The notes: generated by a model not told the origin, from the letters alone. 45,838 bases of DNA from Verrucomicrobiota bacterium (GCA_002713165.1 PAVT01000041.1:1-45838); one strand, 5' to 3'. Positions 23,902 to 34,043 are shown, counted from the first letter of the stretch. Made by a program: numbers and translations.

Positions 23902-24696
23902 ATGAAGTTTCAAAAAAAGGCTTCACTACTGATATTGAATTTTTTATGGCTTTTTGCGATTCCAATGATGTCGCAGCAAATGCATTTATTCCGTACAGTA
24001 TATTATCCTGCAGAACCTTACGGCGGCCTTGAGGAATTGGAATTGTTGGTGAAACAAGAAGTTGTATATCCAAACACCCTTTTGGAATCTGGCGAAGATG
24101 GAGAAGTTTTTATCACTTTTATTGTTGACTACCAGGGCAATGTGCAATTCAAACACATAGAAGACCATGGAGACAGCTTATTTCGAGCAGAAGCATCGAG
24201 AATTTTTGATCGAATACTTTGGGAAAAGGACCCTAGTAGAAATCAATCGGGTTTGGGTTATGAAAAATTAAAAATCGCTTTCAATGCCAGAAAATATGAA
24301 AAGTTAGTAAAGAAAAGAGGGTATAGCGCATTGCCTAAGGAGCTTAGTAACAACATAACCTCTGGCAAATACTATACGATAAACCAGGTAGATGAGGCTC
24401 CTCAAACAAAAGAAGGAAATTCAATCAATGCATTTGTACAAAACAACATTAAATATCCTGCCATCGCCTACCAGAGGGGAATTTCTGGACGAGTCACTGC
24501 GGAATTCATCGTTGAACCTTATGGAAAAATTTCGAATTTCAAAATTGTAGAATCACTGCCGGGAGGATGTGATGCTGAAACCAGAAGATTGATGCGTATG
24601 ATTGAATGGGCACCAGGAAAGATTAATGGAAAAGCTGTAAGAACCTTATATAGGTACCAATTGAACTTTGTGCATCCTGGTGGCACAGTGCGCTAA
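23902..24696 (+). CDS. Exported protein with two TonB C-terminal-like domains
   Basis: 264 residues. Signal peptide (about 1-24), then two copies of the TonB_C fold: residues 35-115 (YPNTLLESGEDGEVFITFIVDYQG) and 165-262 (IKYPAIAYQRGISGRVTAEF, EYGKISNFKIVE-like strand, EWAPGKINGKAVRTLY). No proline-rich spacer or membrane-spanning anchor, so it is not an energy-coupling TonB; it may bind peptidoglycan, or compete for TonB partners. Confidence 0.78.
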   Translation: MKFQKKASLLILNFLWLFAIPMMSQQMHLFRTVYYPAEPYGGLEELELLVKQEVVYPNTLLESGEDGEVFITFIVDYQGNVQFKHIEDHGDSLFRAEASRIFDRILWEKDPSRNQSGLGYEKLKIAFNARKYEKLVKKRGYSALPKELSNNITSGKYYTINQVDEAPQTKEGNSINAFVQNNIKYPAIAYQRGISGRVTAEFIVEPYGKISNFKIVESLPGGCDAETRRLMRMIEWAPGKINGKAVRTLYRYQLNFVHPGGTVR

Positions 24697-24699
24697 GCA

Positions 24700-25275
24700 T
24701 TAATTAACCTTTTCTTCGATCATTTGAATTAAACTATGAATGATCTTAATGTGTATTTCCTGAGCACGATCTGCATAATTAGAATAAGGCGCCCTTATTT
24801 CGAGGTCACATTTATTTTCCATTTCTCCACCGGATTTTCCGGTGAGTCCAACTACATACATGCCTCTCTTTTTAGCAGCATCTATGGCCTCAAGAATATT
24901 GGGAGAATTGCCGGAGGTGCTGATGGCTAATAGTACATCTCCTTCATTTCCAATAGCCTCTATGTACCTCGAAAATACATACCTGAAACCATAATCGTTT
25001 CCAACGCAACTCATGTGTGAGGGATCTGAAATTGAAATGGCTGCCAATGCTTTGCGGTCCTCTCTATAGCGACCACTTAACTCTTCTGCAAAATGCATAG
25101 CATCACACATCGAACCGCCATTTCCACATGAGATTATCTTATTTCCTCGCTTTAGAGATTTTGCCATTTCATCCCCTGCTTCTGCAATCTTTCTTAGTTT
25201 CTCTTCATCGCTCATAAACGTCTTTAAGATTCTTTCCGCTTCCTCCAGATTTTCTTTTATGGTGCTTGTATTCAT
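24700..25275 (-). CDS. gmhA: Phosphoheptose isomerase (sedoheptulose-7-phosphate isomerase)
   Basis: 191 residues, the size of E. coli GmhA. SIS fold with SCGNGGSMCDAMHFAEEL, DPSHMSCVGNDYG, AISTSGNSPNILEAI and the terminal QEIHIKIIHSLIQ (His and Glu metal ligands). Makes D-glycero-D-manno-heptose 7-phosphate for lipopolysaccharide or glycosylation. Ends 3 bases from the convergent TonB-like gene. Confidence 0.93.
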   Translation of the reverse strand: MNTSTIKENLEEAERILKTFMSDEEKLRKIAEAGDEMAKSLKRGNKIISCGNGGSMCDAMHFAEELSGRYREDRKALAAISISDPSHMSCVGNDYGFRYVFSRYIEAIGNEGDVLLAISTSGNSPNILEAIDAAKKRGMYVVGLTGKSGGEMENKCDLEIRAPYSNYADRAQEIHIKIIHSLIQMIEEKVN

Positions 25276-25353
25276 ATATCTATCTTTTTAAAGGTCAAAC
25301 TCCTTGCAATTCTATATGCAAGCAGTATTTTTACGCCAATTAAAACAACTACA

Positions 25354-25785
25354 ATGAAAAAAATTATTCTATCTACTTGTCTTTACATTGGCAGCAGCAT
25401 GCTACTTGCTCAGGACAATTCTACTTGTTATCAAAAATATGTGAAAGTTTTTGAAGTTAGAGGTGCAAATGAAATTAGTGATGGCTTGCATGAAAATGTG
25501 GTAATTACAATACGAAAAGGAAGTTTCGCCGATTGTTTTGTTGGAAGGGCAAAAGTAAAAGACGGCTACATCGACACGAAGACTTTACAAATGAGTTTTA
25601 TTGATGAAACATTCGAACCTTTTAGAAGGTCCTATAAATATGATGAGCCTGTTACCATTGTCAATGGAATCTCTAAGACACTCGTTACTAATGACGAGGA
25701 GTTAGTAAACATATTATTTGTAGATGCCATAAAGCCTAAGAAAAAAGCATACAAGAGGGCTCCAGAGCCGGAATTTGAATTGTAG
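25354..25785 (+). CDS. Small exported protein of unknown function
   Basis: 143 residues with a signal peptide ending at LLAQ (about 20). Two cysteines (CYQKY and DCFVG) could form a disulfide. The tail is basic, then acidic (KPKKKAYKRAPEPEFEL). No family recognised. TATTTTTA at 25326-25333 is a near match to the -7 consensus. A strong hairpin follows the stop. Confidence 0.6.
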   Translation: MKKIILSTCLYIGSSMLLAQDNSTCYQKYVKVFEVRGANEISDGLHENVVITIRKGSFADCFVGRAKVKDGYIDTKTLQMSFIDETFEPFRRSYKYDEPVTIVNGISKTLVTNDEELVNILFVDAIKPKKKAYKRAPEPEFEL

Positions 25786-25792
25786 ATTTCTA

Positions 25793-25824
25793 TAAAAAAA
25801 AAGCCTCGAAACAATTTCGAGGCT
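25793..25824. terminator. Hairpin terminator between convergent genes
   Basis: AGCCTCGAAA, loop CAA, TTTCGAGGCT. The nine A bases at 25793-25801 become a T-run for - strand transcription, so it is strongest for the large T9SS gene ending at 25830, and can also stop the + gene ending at 25785. Confidence 0.85.
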
Positions 25825-25829
25825 CTTAT

Positions 25830-28800
25830 TTATTTAGTCACAATCATTTTTCGACTGTATTGTTTATTGTTGTACCACATGGTATAATAATAGATACCCC
25901 CAGATAGCTCACTCACATCCAACTCAAGAATACCGTCACCAGAGGGCCTAGATTGATTCTCACTGTAAACTGATTGACCAAGCATGTTCCTTATCACGAA
26001 ATTTACATTCCCAGCATCAGGGAGATAAAATGGAATGGTTGTTTGTGATGTAGAAGGATTGGGTATGTTTTGCCCCAAATACACTTTGTCTCTATCAATG
26101 TTCAACTCACTCAATCCTACTGGGAAGCACTGAGCCCTGTCTACCCTTTCAATGCAAAAATCATCAATTGCCCAACCATCACTGTTTTGCGATCCATCAG
26201 ATTCAAACCTCCAACGAAAAACCACGTTTTGATTTCTATTTTTGAAAAACCTTGAATCATTTACTTCAGAAAGAGTATCAATAAAGCTGGGGAAAATGTT
26301 CTCAGATTTTATCCATCCTCCTGAATTTCCGGTCCAACCGGCAGGTGAACCAAGGTTGATAGTATCTACTGTTCGAATTGAGCCGTCTCTTCGGAATACA
26401 GTATCTAAAACAAATACATCAGGCATTGACAGAATGTGTCTTGTATTGAACCAATTTGTTTGTCCAACTCTCCCTGAATCACCATTAAAGTTGCCAAAAG
26501 AAGACCATCGTGGCAATTCGGGAGATCTACCATTACTTATATCCACACCAATTTCCATCGTACCTCCATCATTCAACGAATCCGTGATGTAGTAATTATG
26601 ATAGAAGCTAACTTTATAACAAGAATCTTTTTGCAAGTTCAACCAAGGAGAGAAAACAGAAGATTCGTCAATGTCGGGATAATTCCCATCTCTTTTAGTT
26701 ACCCAAGCACGAGTACCGCTGTTTGTTGAATTAATGTTGAATGTATTGGGACGCCCCAATTGGAAGGAATTGTTTAACGGAGATTGTCTGTAGGTGTATG
26801 AGTTTCCACTCATCCACAACAAATCTAATGGTAAAGGTCCATCAAAATCCTCACAATAGATTCCGTTTGCATCAAATTGGGCTGTATCCATTGTTACAAT
26901 CACAAAAGTAGTTGTATCTTCAGGTCCGGGCAATTGATCTTGTTGTCCATTTGGCAACTTAGTGTAGCCTTTCAACACATGTCTTCCAGGTGTTAGAAAA
27001 TGTACTCCTAAATCAACTCTCTTGAAAGTGTTGTAACGCAATGGTGGACTAAAATTATTTACTTCCTCAAACACTTGAACTCCATCTATCAGCAGACCAG
27101 CTGTTACAAAATCCATACTGTCCAATCCATTGTTGAGAATTTTCATCCTAACACCAAATTCTTTCGCAATGGGAAGTTGAATACGACCTGTATCAATGAT
27201 CAAATTAATGGCAGCAGCTGAACGATCAGGAGGACAGTACCAGTTGAAAAATTGTGTCGGCGAATCAGGTCCTCCACGCACATTTTCAAAAACGATCGTA
27301 TCCTCAGCTCCATCAAAGGCAATCATGGAATAGGTCCCTACCAAAGAATCTCTATCGTCCAAGTCAAACCTGACTTGCGAATTGCTCTTTATGCATACAA
27401 ATAGATTTCTGATTGTATCAAAGACCGTTGAGGTATTGATACCAAATTTAGGATCATTGTATGCTCCCCATTCTCTGTACTTTTTTCCTCCAGAGGTATA
27501 ATTGAATTCCCATACTGTAGAATCATTCGGAATCAAAGGATTAAACCTACCAGAAGTAGAAATCTCAAATCGGAAGCTACACCCATCTATGTTCTCTACA
27601 ATTCGAGTCAATGTATCATTCAAAGCAAAACCATCTCCCGCCGCCTTGGCAATAATTTTTATTTCATAATCACCAAAAGCAAACATGTTAAATGTTGGAG
27701 TCGAAAGGACGTGCAGAGTATCACGCCTGAGCAATGTCCGGTTAATGGTCTCTGTTTTTACCTCTACAGGGCTATTCGTTGTGAGATTGCGCACCCTATA
27801 TTCAATATCAAAGCCATTAATCGTTTGAAGCCCCCTATTTTTAAATATGGTTTGAATTTTTTGATCTACTTTCAAATCGCATTGATCATTTGGACCAAGA
27901 GAGTATTGGGGCTCTAAATCAATAGGGTCCGGATCATAGAGCAAGAAATTATCGATACTCATGCCATCATTCCCGTCAAGATCGTTTTCTGCAAAGAAAT
28001 TGAATCTAAAGAGCACAAATTGTTGATTGTCGAATGTGTCAGGTAAAATCAATTCACTTTCTAACCACCCCGGCTTCCATGTATCGGCAAAACGACCAGT
28101 CATATCAGAAAACACAGGTGTTCCGCCAAATCCACCAGAAGACAATGTTGCATTGTACCAACGAATAGCTCCGGGATCATGCCTTCTTCCCAATGAATCC
28201 CATGTAATGCCTTTATCAAATGAATACTCAATAAACACTCCATCCTTAGTCGTATCCATGTCACGGTTATTCAAGAATGACATAATGGTACTATCGGCTC
28301 CTCTTAAATCAATCAAGGGAGTATAAAGAATATTGACCACACCAGATCCTGTGTATTGTCTATCTAGTAATACATCCCATGCATTTGGATCAGTAAGCGC
28401 ATGATTGGTTCTGTCAAAATTTGGCGTGCCGAGCTCCCAGCTATTTTGAGCAGAAACTGAGTCTGATACACCTATTGAATTCCATAAGGTATCACCGTCA
28501 AAATTATCTCTGTATTTCAATCCACTCACATAAGGTATGCACTCCGAAAGGGCGAATGTGGTATCGTTAAAAACATTTCCATCTCCAGGAAAAGTTAAAA
28601 ACGTTTTGATAAAATAGTTTCCTTCAGGAACGGTATACGTGATATTTGAAGGGAAGGTAACATCTACCGAAGCTCCTACTGGAACAGTTCCAGGCCAATT
28701 GTATGTGCCTGATTCAAGGTTGCAGAGAGTATCTCCATTGGGTTTGACCCTGCATACTTCAAAACCAAAAGTAACACCATTGGCATCTGCGACTCCTAAA

Positions 28801-30584
28801 TTCTGAACATTGATTATCACTGGTTCTTCCTCTCCACAAGGATTAAAAGGCGCAAGTGCCACCGGATTCAACCTTAAATCAATCAGAGGTGCATCAGTAA
28901 CCTTGAATGAATCAAGTGCCATGTCACTTAAACCTGTAGCGTTCCCTGGCGTGCCTCTAAACCTCAATTGTGTCACTTGGTTTCTAAATGGATATGTAGT
29001 AAACTCGAAAGAGATCCAACGGTCACCTTGTTTACCGACAATAGGAGGAATGACATCATTCTTAAATCCTCCAAACGGCTGACCGGGTGTAGGTGTTGCA
29101 TCATAGATATCAACATTTATGGTATCCTCAAGAGAACTAGTGTTCATGTTCACATAAAACTTTACCAAGCCATTTGTTACCAATCCCTGAGTCAAATCAA
29201 AACAGGGAGAAAGTAGATAGGCCGAACTGTCTTTAAATGTCGATTGTCTAGGATTTGTAGATTCTACATATAAATACTTACCTCCACCAGGAAAATCATC
29301 AGATGGACCTGTACTTCCTGTATCTGAAGGCGAAGTGCCGCCCGTAGTCCCTGCATTTACCCACCAATCGTGGAAATCACCAGTTGGATTGCTCCATCCA
29401 TCATCTAGGTCTCCGCTTTGACCTTCAACAAACTCAGTTCCGTCAAAATCTTGGTAGTATGGATATTGAAAAACAGGCTGACTATTGCAAGTTTTAGGCA
29501 GGTCATTAATCACCAAAAACTTTGTGTAACCAGCAGGTGGATCTTGATTTACATTTCGGCAATCACTGGCATCCCACGCCAAGACTTGCCAAGCGATACT
29601 ATCACCTGGCAGGATTGTATCTTTTGTTGTTGGAGTTCTACGCCCTGGTATAACTTTCGGAATTATCCCTGAAAAGTTTCCACCAGCCAATCGAATCATT
29701 GGAAATGTATCGATATCAAGGGTATCAAAAGCTGCATTTGGGGTAACATCCCTTAAATGTACCATAGCAACTACAGATGTATCAATCAATGAGTTGTCTA
29801 GTATTTGTGCATCAAAATAATAAGGGCCTGTGCTGTATACTCTCCCCTCATATCGTATGGGGTAATCGATGGGAGGCTCAACAAGGTCAATGGTAGGTGG
29901 AACAATTTCGCAATCTGATCCACGAATACAGAAATTTTCTATGTACCATATATGAGTTCCGAATCTACCAGGTGTTGCAGGATCGTCCACCAATCCAAAA
30001 CGTATTCTTACGGTAGTAGGTGTAACTGCTTGTTCATTTATTATGTCAGTCAAGTCAAATGATTCTCTTCTCCATTGTGCGTTACCATTGGTCCATATAT
30101 ATGTGGAGTCACTAAATCTCCAAGCCGAACCATAACTTTGTTTGTTGAATTTCCATTCGCCTTGTAAAAAATCATAAACTCCATTTCCTCCATAAGAGGA
30201 GGGTCTGAATCTAAACCAAGTAACACCGTTATCAAAAGAATACTCTACCGTTCCATCATCAGAAACGTCAAGGTAACAAATGTGCTCGAATATAATTCCG
30301 ACGTTCACAAAACCTGCAATGCTCACATTTGGTGAAGTTAAGTATGAACGTACCGCATTTCTTGCTGTATCGGCTGCACAATAGGGAGTGTTGTCTAATG
30401 TAGGAACAGTATCTTTGTAAAAATGATTTACTGGTCCTGGATTCGGCAGATAGGATGTATCCATTTGCCAAACTCCATCAAAATCTTCGCAAAAAATATC
30501 CTTTACCGCTATCTGGGCATAGAGTGCATTAGAAAAGGTTAAGAATGTACAGGAAAAAATAAGTGCGTAAAATATCTTTTTCAT
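25830..30584 (-). CDS. Large T9SS-secreted surface protein with jelly-roll and CARDB-like domains
   Basis: 1584 residues. Signal peptide (1-24), then four modules opening with a CEDFDG-like motif (about residues 30, 375, 690 and 1235), each a beta-rich jelly-roll/MAM-like unit with EYSFDxGITW and DDFCIE-type segments. CARDB-like Ig domains lie between (about 566-680 and 890-1000). The last 80 residues form the type A sorting domain: LGQNIPNPSTSQTTIPF, ending in YSRKMIVTK. Predicted to be exported by the Por machinery and attached to the cell surface or released, binding a polymer or adhering (inference). No catalytic domain seen. Confidence 0.88.
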   Translation of the reverse strand: MKKIFYALIFSCTFLTFSNALYAQIAVKDIFCEDFDGVWQMDTSYLPNPGPVNHFYKDTVPTLDNTPYCAADTARNAVRSYLTSPNVSIAGFVNVGIIFEHICYLDVSDDGTVEYSFDNGVTWFRFRPSSYGGNGVYDFLQGEWKFNKQSYGSAWRFSDSTYIWTNGNAQWRRESFDLTDIINEQAVTPTTVRIRFGLVDDPATPGRFGTHIWYIENFCIRGSDCEIVPPTIDLVEPPIDYPIRYEGRVYSTGPYYFDAQILDNSLIDTSVVAMVHLRDVTPNAAFDTLDIDTFPMIRLAGGNFSGIIPKVIPGRRTPTTKDTILPGDSIAWQVLAWDASDCRNVNQDPPAGYTKFLVINDLPKTCNSQPVFQYPYYQDFDGTEFVEGQSGDLDDGWSNPTGDFHDWWVNAGTTGGTSPSDTGSTGPSDDFPGGGKYLYVESTNPRQSTFKDSSAYLLSPCFDLTQGLVTNGLVKFYVNMNTSSLEDTINVDIYDATPTPGQPFGGFKNDVIPPIVGKQGDRWISFEFTTYPFRNQVTQLRFRGTPGNATGLSDMALDSFKVTDAPLIDLRLNPVALAPFNPCGEEEPVIINVQNLGVADANGVTFGFEVCRVKPNGDTLCNLESGTYNWPGTVPVGASVDVTFPSNITYTVPEGNYFIKTFLTFPGDGNVFNDTTFALSECIPYVSGLKYRDNFDGDTLWNSIGVSDSVSAQNSWELGTPNFDRTNHALTDPNAWDVLLDRQYTGSGVVNILYTPLIDLRGADSTIMSFLNNRDMDTTKDGVFIEYSFDKGITWDSLGRRHDPGAIRWYNATLSSGGFGGTPVFSDMTGRFADTWKPGWLESELILPDTFDNQQFVLFRFNFFAENDLDGNDGMSIDNFLLYDPDPIDLEPQYSLGPNDQCDLKVDQKIQTIFKNRGLQTINGFDIEYRVRNLTTNSPVEVKTETINRTLLRRDTLHVLSTPTFNMFAFGDYEIKIIAKAAGDGFALNDTLTRIVENIDGCSFRFEISTSGRFNPLIPNDSTVWEFNYTSGGKKYREWGAYNDPKFGINTSTVFDTIRNLFVCIKSNSQVRFDLDDRDSLVGTYSMIAFDGAEDTIVFENVRGGPDSPTQFFNWYCPPDRSAAAINLIIDTGRIQLPIAKEFGVRMKILNNGLDSMDFVTAGLLIDGVQVFEEVNNFSPPLRYNTFKRVDLGVHFLTPGRHVLKGYTKLPNGQQDQLPGPEDTTTFVIVTMDTAQFDANGIYCEDFDGPLPLDLLWMSGNSYTYRQSPLNNSFQLGRPNTFNINSTNSGTRAWVTKRDGNYPDIDESSVFSPWLNLQKDSCYKVSFYHNYYITDSLNDGGTMEIGVDISNGRSPELPRWSSFGNFNGDSGRVGQTNWFNTRHILSMPDVFVLDTVFRRDGSIRTVDTINLGSPAGWTGNSGGWIKSENIFPSFIDTLSEVNDSRFFKNRNQNVVFRWRFESDGSQNSDGWAIDDFCIERVDRAQCFPVGLSELNIDRDKVYLGQNIPNPSTSQTTIPFYLPDAGNVNFVIRNMLGQSVYSENQSRPSGDGILELDVSELSGGIYYYTMWYNNKQYSRKMIVTK

Positions 30585-30717
30585 AAATAGATATTGGTTT
30601 CTTAAAAATTCAATCCGCTAATTTAACTAATTGTCGTTAATCAAGTGGACTTTTTTGTTTCCCCTTTTTGAGGTACTTTATAGCTTCTAATAGTTGACGA
30701 AAAATAGAATATATACG

Positions 30718-30743
30718 TTGCATTTCTTTGCAAGGAAATGCAA
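30718..30743. promoter_or_regulatory. 26-bp palindromic operator in the fahA promoter
   Basis: Arms TTGCATTTC (30718-30726) and GAAATGCAA (30735-30743) are perfect; the 8 bases between (TTTGCAAG) are nearly self-complementary too. It contains the -33 TTTG, so a bound repressor would exclude RNA polymerase. Confidence 0.65.
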
Positions 30744-30756
30744 AGCATTATCTTTG
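30727..30756 (+). promoter_or_regulatory. Promoter of fahA
   Basis: TTTG at 30727-30730 and TATCTTTG (30749-30756) with 18 bases between. This is the Bacteroidota sigma-A layout, one or two bases shorter than the usual 19-21 spacing. The ATG is at 30795. Confidence 0.65.
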
Positions 30757-30794
30757 TGCATTGAATTAATATTCATCCAAATTCCTTTAAAAAC

Positions 30795-32045
30795 ATGAAT
30801 AAATCTTGGCTAGTAACACCCAAAAACACAGATTTCAGCATTCACAATATCCCCTTTGGCATTGTAAAGTCCTCAAGTAAAAATCCAAGAGTGGCGAGTA
30901 GAATTGGTGATTATGCGATTGACTTACTTGCACTTTACGACTTAGAATTACTGAATGGTTTAACTGTTGAGAGGTCAGATTTAGATGTTGCTCATCTAAA
31001 CGAATTGATGCGCCATGGGAAAAAAGGCGTTAGAGCACTTAGAAAAAGAATTATTGAATTGTTTAGTGAGGGAAACACAGAGCTAAGGCATCAGAACGAA
31101 CTTCACGAAAATGTTCTACTGCCAATTTCTGAAGTTGAAAACTTAATGCCAGTAAAAATTGGAGATTACACAGATTTTTATTCGAGTATTGAACATGCCA
31201 CCAATGTAGGCACTATGTTTCGAGATCCTAACAATGCTTTGTTACCAAACTGGAAATACATACCCGTGGGTTATCACGGTCGCGCCTCATCGATTATACT
31301 CTCTGGTCAAGAAATACATCGACCTAAAGGACAGCAGAAACCTAATGAATCTGAACCTCCAGTATTTGGCCCAAGCAAATTAATGGATTTTGAATTGGAA
31401 ATGGGATTTATCACCTTTGATGGAAAACCTTTGGGAGAGCGCATTAGCACTGCAGAGGCTGATGATTACATTTTCGGTATGGTTCTGTTTAATGACTGGT
31501 CTGCAAGAGACATTCAGAAATGGGAGTATGTTCCTTTGGGGCCATTTTTAGCGAAAAATTTTGCTTCTTCCGTGTCAGCCTGGATTGTTACCCTTGATGC
31601 CCTAGAACCATTTAGAGTTGAAGGTCCCAAACAAGATCCTAAAGTGTTTCCCTACCTTGAATTTGAAGGCAATAAAAACATTGACATATCCCTTGAAGTT
31701 CTATTACAAGCAGAGGGAGCCGAAGAAAACAGCATTTGTAAATCCAACTACAAATACATGTACTGGAATCAATGCCAACAATTGGCCCACCATACAGTCA
31801 ATGGTTGCAACATCAAAGCTGGAGATTTATACGCTTCTGGCACCATAAGTGGCCCTACACCTGATTCTTATGGATCCATGTTGGAGTTGAGTTGGAAAGG
31901 AACAAAACCCATTCGATTAAAAGACGGCACCGAACGCAAATTCATTCAAGACAATGACACCATCATCATGAAAGGGCACTGCGAAAAAGAAGGTATTAGG
32001 GTAGGTTTTGGTGAAGTATGCACAAAACTTTTGCCTTCGATATAG
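30795..32045 (+). CDS. fahA: Fumarylacetoacetase
   Basis: 416 residues, normal length. Last step of tyrosine degradation: fumarylacetoacetate plus water to fumarate and acetoacetate. Visible are the N-terminal SH3-like part (IPFGIVKSS), DYTDFYSSIEHATNVGTMFRD (with active-site His), PVGYHGRASSI, DFELEMGFI (metal Glu), VLFNDWSARDIQKWEY (metal Asp) and GTISGPTPDSYGSMLEL. It stands alone here, without hmgA or hpd. A palindrome upstream suggests substrate-responsive repression. Confidence 0.96.
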   Translation: MNKSWLVTPKNTDFSIHNIPFGIVKSSSKNPRVASRIGDYAIDLLALYDLELLNGLTVERSDLDVAHLNELMRHGKKGVRALRKRIIELFSEGNTELRHQNELHENVLLPISEVENLMPVKIGDYTDFYSSIEHATNVGTMFRDPNNALLPNWKYIPVGYHGRASSIILSGQEIHRPKGQQKPNESEPPVFGPSKLMDFELEMGFITFDGKPLGERISTAEADDYIFGMVLFNDWSARDIQKWEYVPLGPFLAKNFASSVSAWIVTLDALEPFRVEGPKQDPKVFPYLEFEGNKNIDISLEVLLQAEGAEENSICKSNYKYMYWNQCQQLAHHTVNGCNIKAGDLYASGTISGPTPDSYGSMLELSWKGTKPIRLKDGTERKFIQDNDTIIMKGHCEKEGIRVGFGEVCTKLLPSI

Positions 32046-32051
32046 GCAGCG

Positions 32052-32336
32052 CTATTCTTCTATCAGCACGAAAAGTTCTTCATTTTCTTTCTTCATGAAA
32101 TACTTTTCTCGTGCAAATTTTTCTAAGCTCTTGGGATTGGATTCTAATTCATTGAGATCTTCCTTTATCTTTTTGATCTCCTGTTGGTAAAAGCGTTGTT
32201 CATCCTCTAGTTTGGAAAGCTCCATGCGGTATTGCACTTGTGTGATTAGATTGTTTTGATCAATAAAGGTCAACCAAATAGCAAAAGCCAGCAACGACCA
32301 TGCATATTTATTTTTGAACAACTTAGGAAGTTTCAT
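32052..32336 (-). CDS. Septum formation initiator FtsB/DivIC-like protein
   Basis: 94 residues: short cytoplasmic N-terminus, one membrane helix (about 12-28), then a coiled coil (QVQYRMELSKLEDEQRFYQQEIKKI) and the family end FAREKYFMKKENEELFVL. Member of the divisome FtsB/FtsL/FtsQ complex. It ends 6 bases from fahA, convergent. Confidence 0.88.
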   Translation of the reverse strand: MKLPKLFKNKYAWSLLAFAIWLTFIDQNNLITQVQYRMELSKLEDEQRFYQQEIKKIKEDLNELESNPKSLEKFAREKYFMKKENEELFVLIEE

Positions 32337-32370
32337 TCATCAAAAATAGTTCTAATAAGACCAGAATAAC

Positions 32371-32402
32371 AAAAGCCTGTTGAATCTCATCAACAAGCTT
32401 TT
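32371..32402. terminator. Hairpin terminator downstream of pruA
   Basis: AAAAGCCTGTTGA and TCAACAAGCTTTT pair with one C/A mismatch, 6-base loop. It lies between the pruA stop (32421, - strand) and the ftsB-like start (32336). Confidence 0.65.
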
Positions 32403-32420
32403 GTTAAACTCAATATTGAA

Positions 32421-34043
32421 CTATCCTAAAAAAGGATACCTGTAATCAGTTGCAGGCACAAACGTTTCTTTGATGGTTCTCGCAGATACCCAACGCATTA
32501 GATTTTGCTTTGCGCCAGCTTTGTCATTGGTTCCGGATTTTCTTGCTCCACCAAATGGCTGCTGACCCACGACAGCACCCGTAGGTTTGTCATTGATGTA
32601 AAAATTGCCTGCTGAATTTTCCAATGCTTTACACATTTGATTAAGGACATGACGATTCTTTGCAAAAATTGCTCCTGTAAGGGCATAACTGTTGTCATCT
32701 ACAAGTCTTAAGGTTGCCTCAAAATCATTTTCATTGTAGACGAAAATGGTAATTACCGGACCAAAGATCTCCTCACACATGGTGGTGTATTTTGGATCCT
32801 TTGCAAGAATTACCGTCGGCTCAATAAAATAGCCGGTAGATTTATCGTATTGACCTCCTGCGATTATTTCTGCATCATCAGAAGCTGCCGCATTGTCGAT
32901 GTAGGAAGCAATCTTGTCAAAGGCTTTTTCATCAATTACCGCATTGACAAAGTTTTCAAAGTTCTCAGGGCTGCCCAACTTAATGCTTTTCAAATCATCT
33001 AGAATATAGGTCTTCACATTCGACCATAAACTTTCAGGAATGTAAGCTCTGCTGGCTGCAGAACATTTCTGTCCTTGGAATTCAAAGGCACCTCTTGTAA
33101 TGGCAGTTGCTACTTCTTTTGCATTGGCAGATTTATGCGCCACAATAAAATCTTTCCCTCCAGTTTCACCTACTATTCGAGGGTACGCATCAAATTTTTC
33201 TATGTTGTTGCCAATGGACTTCCAAATCTGCTGAAAAACACCGGTGGATCCAGTAAAATGGATGCCTGCAAATGCTGAATGATTGAAAATTACATCTCCT
33301 GCAGCAGGTCCACTTGTATACACCAAATTGATTACACCATCTGGCAATCCGGCCTCCCTCAATACTTCCATGATTACCCATGCAGAGTAAATTTGCGTAT
33401 TGGCGGGTTTCCAAACAACTGTATTGCCCATCATTGCAGGGCTCGAGGGCAAGTTGCCTGCGATGGCAGTAAAATTGAAGGGAGTCAATGCAAACACGAA
33501 CCCTTCAAGGGGCCGATATTCTAATCGGTTCCAAACACCCTCAGAGGATTCTGGTTGCTCGCTGTACAATTGACACATGTATTCAACATTGAATCGAAAG
33601 AAGTCAATCAACTCGCAAGAAGAATCAATCTCTGCTTGAAATGCATTTTTCGATTGGGCCAACATGGTGGCTGCATTTATTTTTTGACGATAAGGCCCTG
33701 CGATCAATTCTGCTGCTTTTAAGAATATAGATGCTCGTTGCCCCCAAGGCAGTTCTGCCCAGTCCTTTTTGGCCGCCAATGCAGCCTCAATGGCAAGTGT
33801 AACATGTGAAGCATCTCCTTTGTGAAATTGGCCCAACAAGTGTTTATGGTCATAAGGCGGGTGCATACTTTGTGTATTGCTAGTACGTACCTCTTTACCA
33901 CCGATAAACATTGGAATGTCTACCTCATTTGCACGCATTTCTGCGACTGTTTTTTGCAGTTCTTCTCTCTCGGCAGAACCAGGAGCATATGATTTTACTG
34001 GCTCATTGACGGCCATTGGTGGATTGAATATAGCGTTTGACAT
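32421..34043 (-). CDS. pruA: L-glutamate gamma-semialdehyde dehydrogenase (1-pyrroline-5-carboxylate dehydrogenase)
   Basis: 540 residues, the single-function class, without a PutA proline dehydrogenase domain. NAD-binding ALTPFNFTAIAGNLP and FTGST, catalytic Glu in RIVGETGGKD and nucleophile Cys in GQKCSAASR. Oxidises P5C/glutamate semialdehyde to glutamate with NAD+, the second step of proline breakdown. No proline dehydrogenase gene in the window. Its promoter has both consensus elements (34080-34111). Confidence 0.96.
   Translation of the reverse strand: MSNAIFNPPMAVNEPVKSYAPGSAEREELQKTVAEMRANEVDIPMFIGGKEVRTSNTQSMHPPYDHKHLLGQFHKGDASHVTLAIEAALAAKKDWAELPWGQRASIFLKAAELIAGPYRQKINAATMLAQSKNAFQAEIDSSCELIDFFRFNVEYMCQLYSEQPESSEGVWNRLEYRPLEGFVFALTPFNFTAIAGNLPSSPAMMGNTVVWKPANTQIYSAWVIMEVLREAGLPDGVINLVYTSGPAAGDVIFNHSAFAGIHFTGSTGVFQQIWKSIGNNIEKFDAYPRIVGETGGKDFIVAHKSANAKEVATAITRGAFEFQGQKCSAASRAYIPESLWSNVKTYILDDLKSIKLGSPENFENFVNAVIDEKAFDKIASYIDNAAASDDAEIIAGGQYDKSTGYFIEPTVILAKDPKYTTMCEEIFGPVITIFVYNENDFEATLRLVDDNSYALTGAIFAKNRHVLNQMCKALENSAGNFYINDKPTGAVVGQQPFGGARKSGTNDKAGAKQNLMRWVSARTIKETFVPATDYRYPFLG

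Noticed and set aside
25830-30584. Several + strand open frames of 60-116 codons inside the large T9SS gene
   Set aside because: They are antisense shadows of a continuous 1584-codon frame with clear domains and have no ribosome site or family match.
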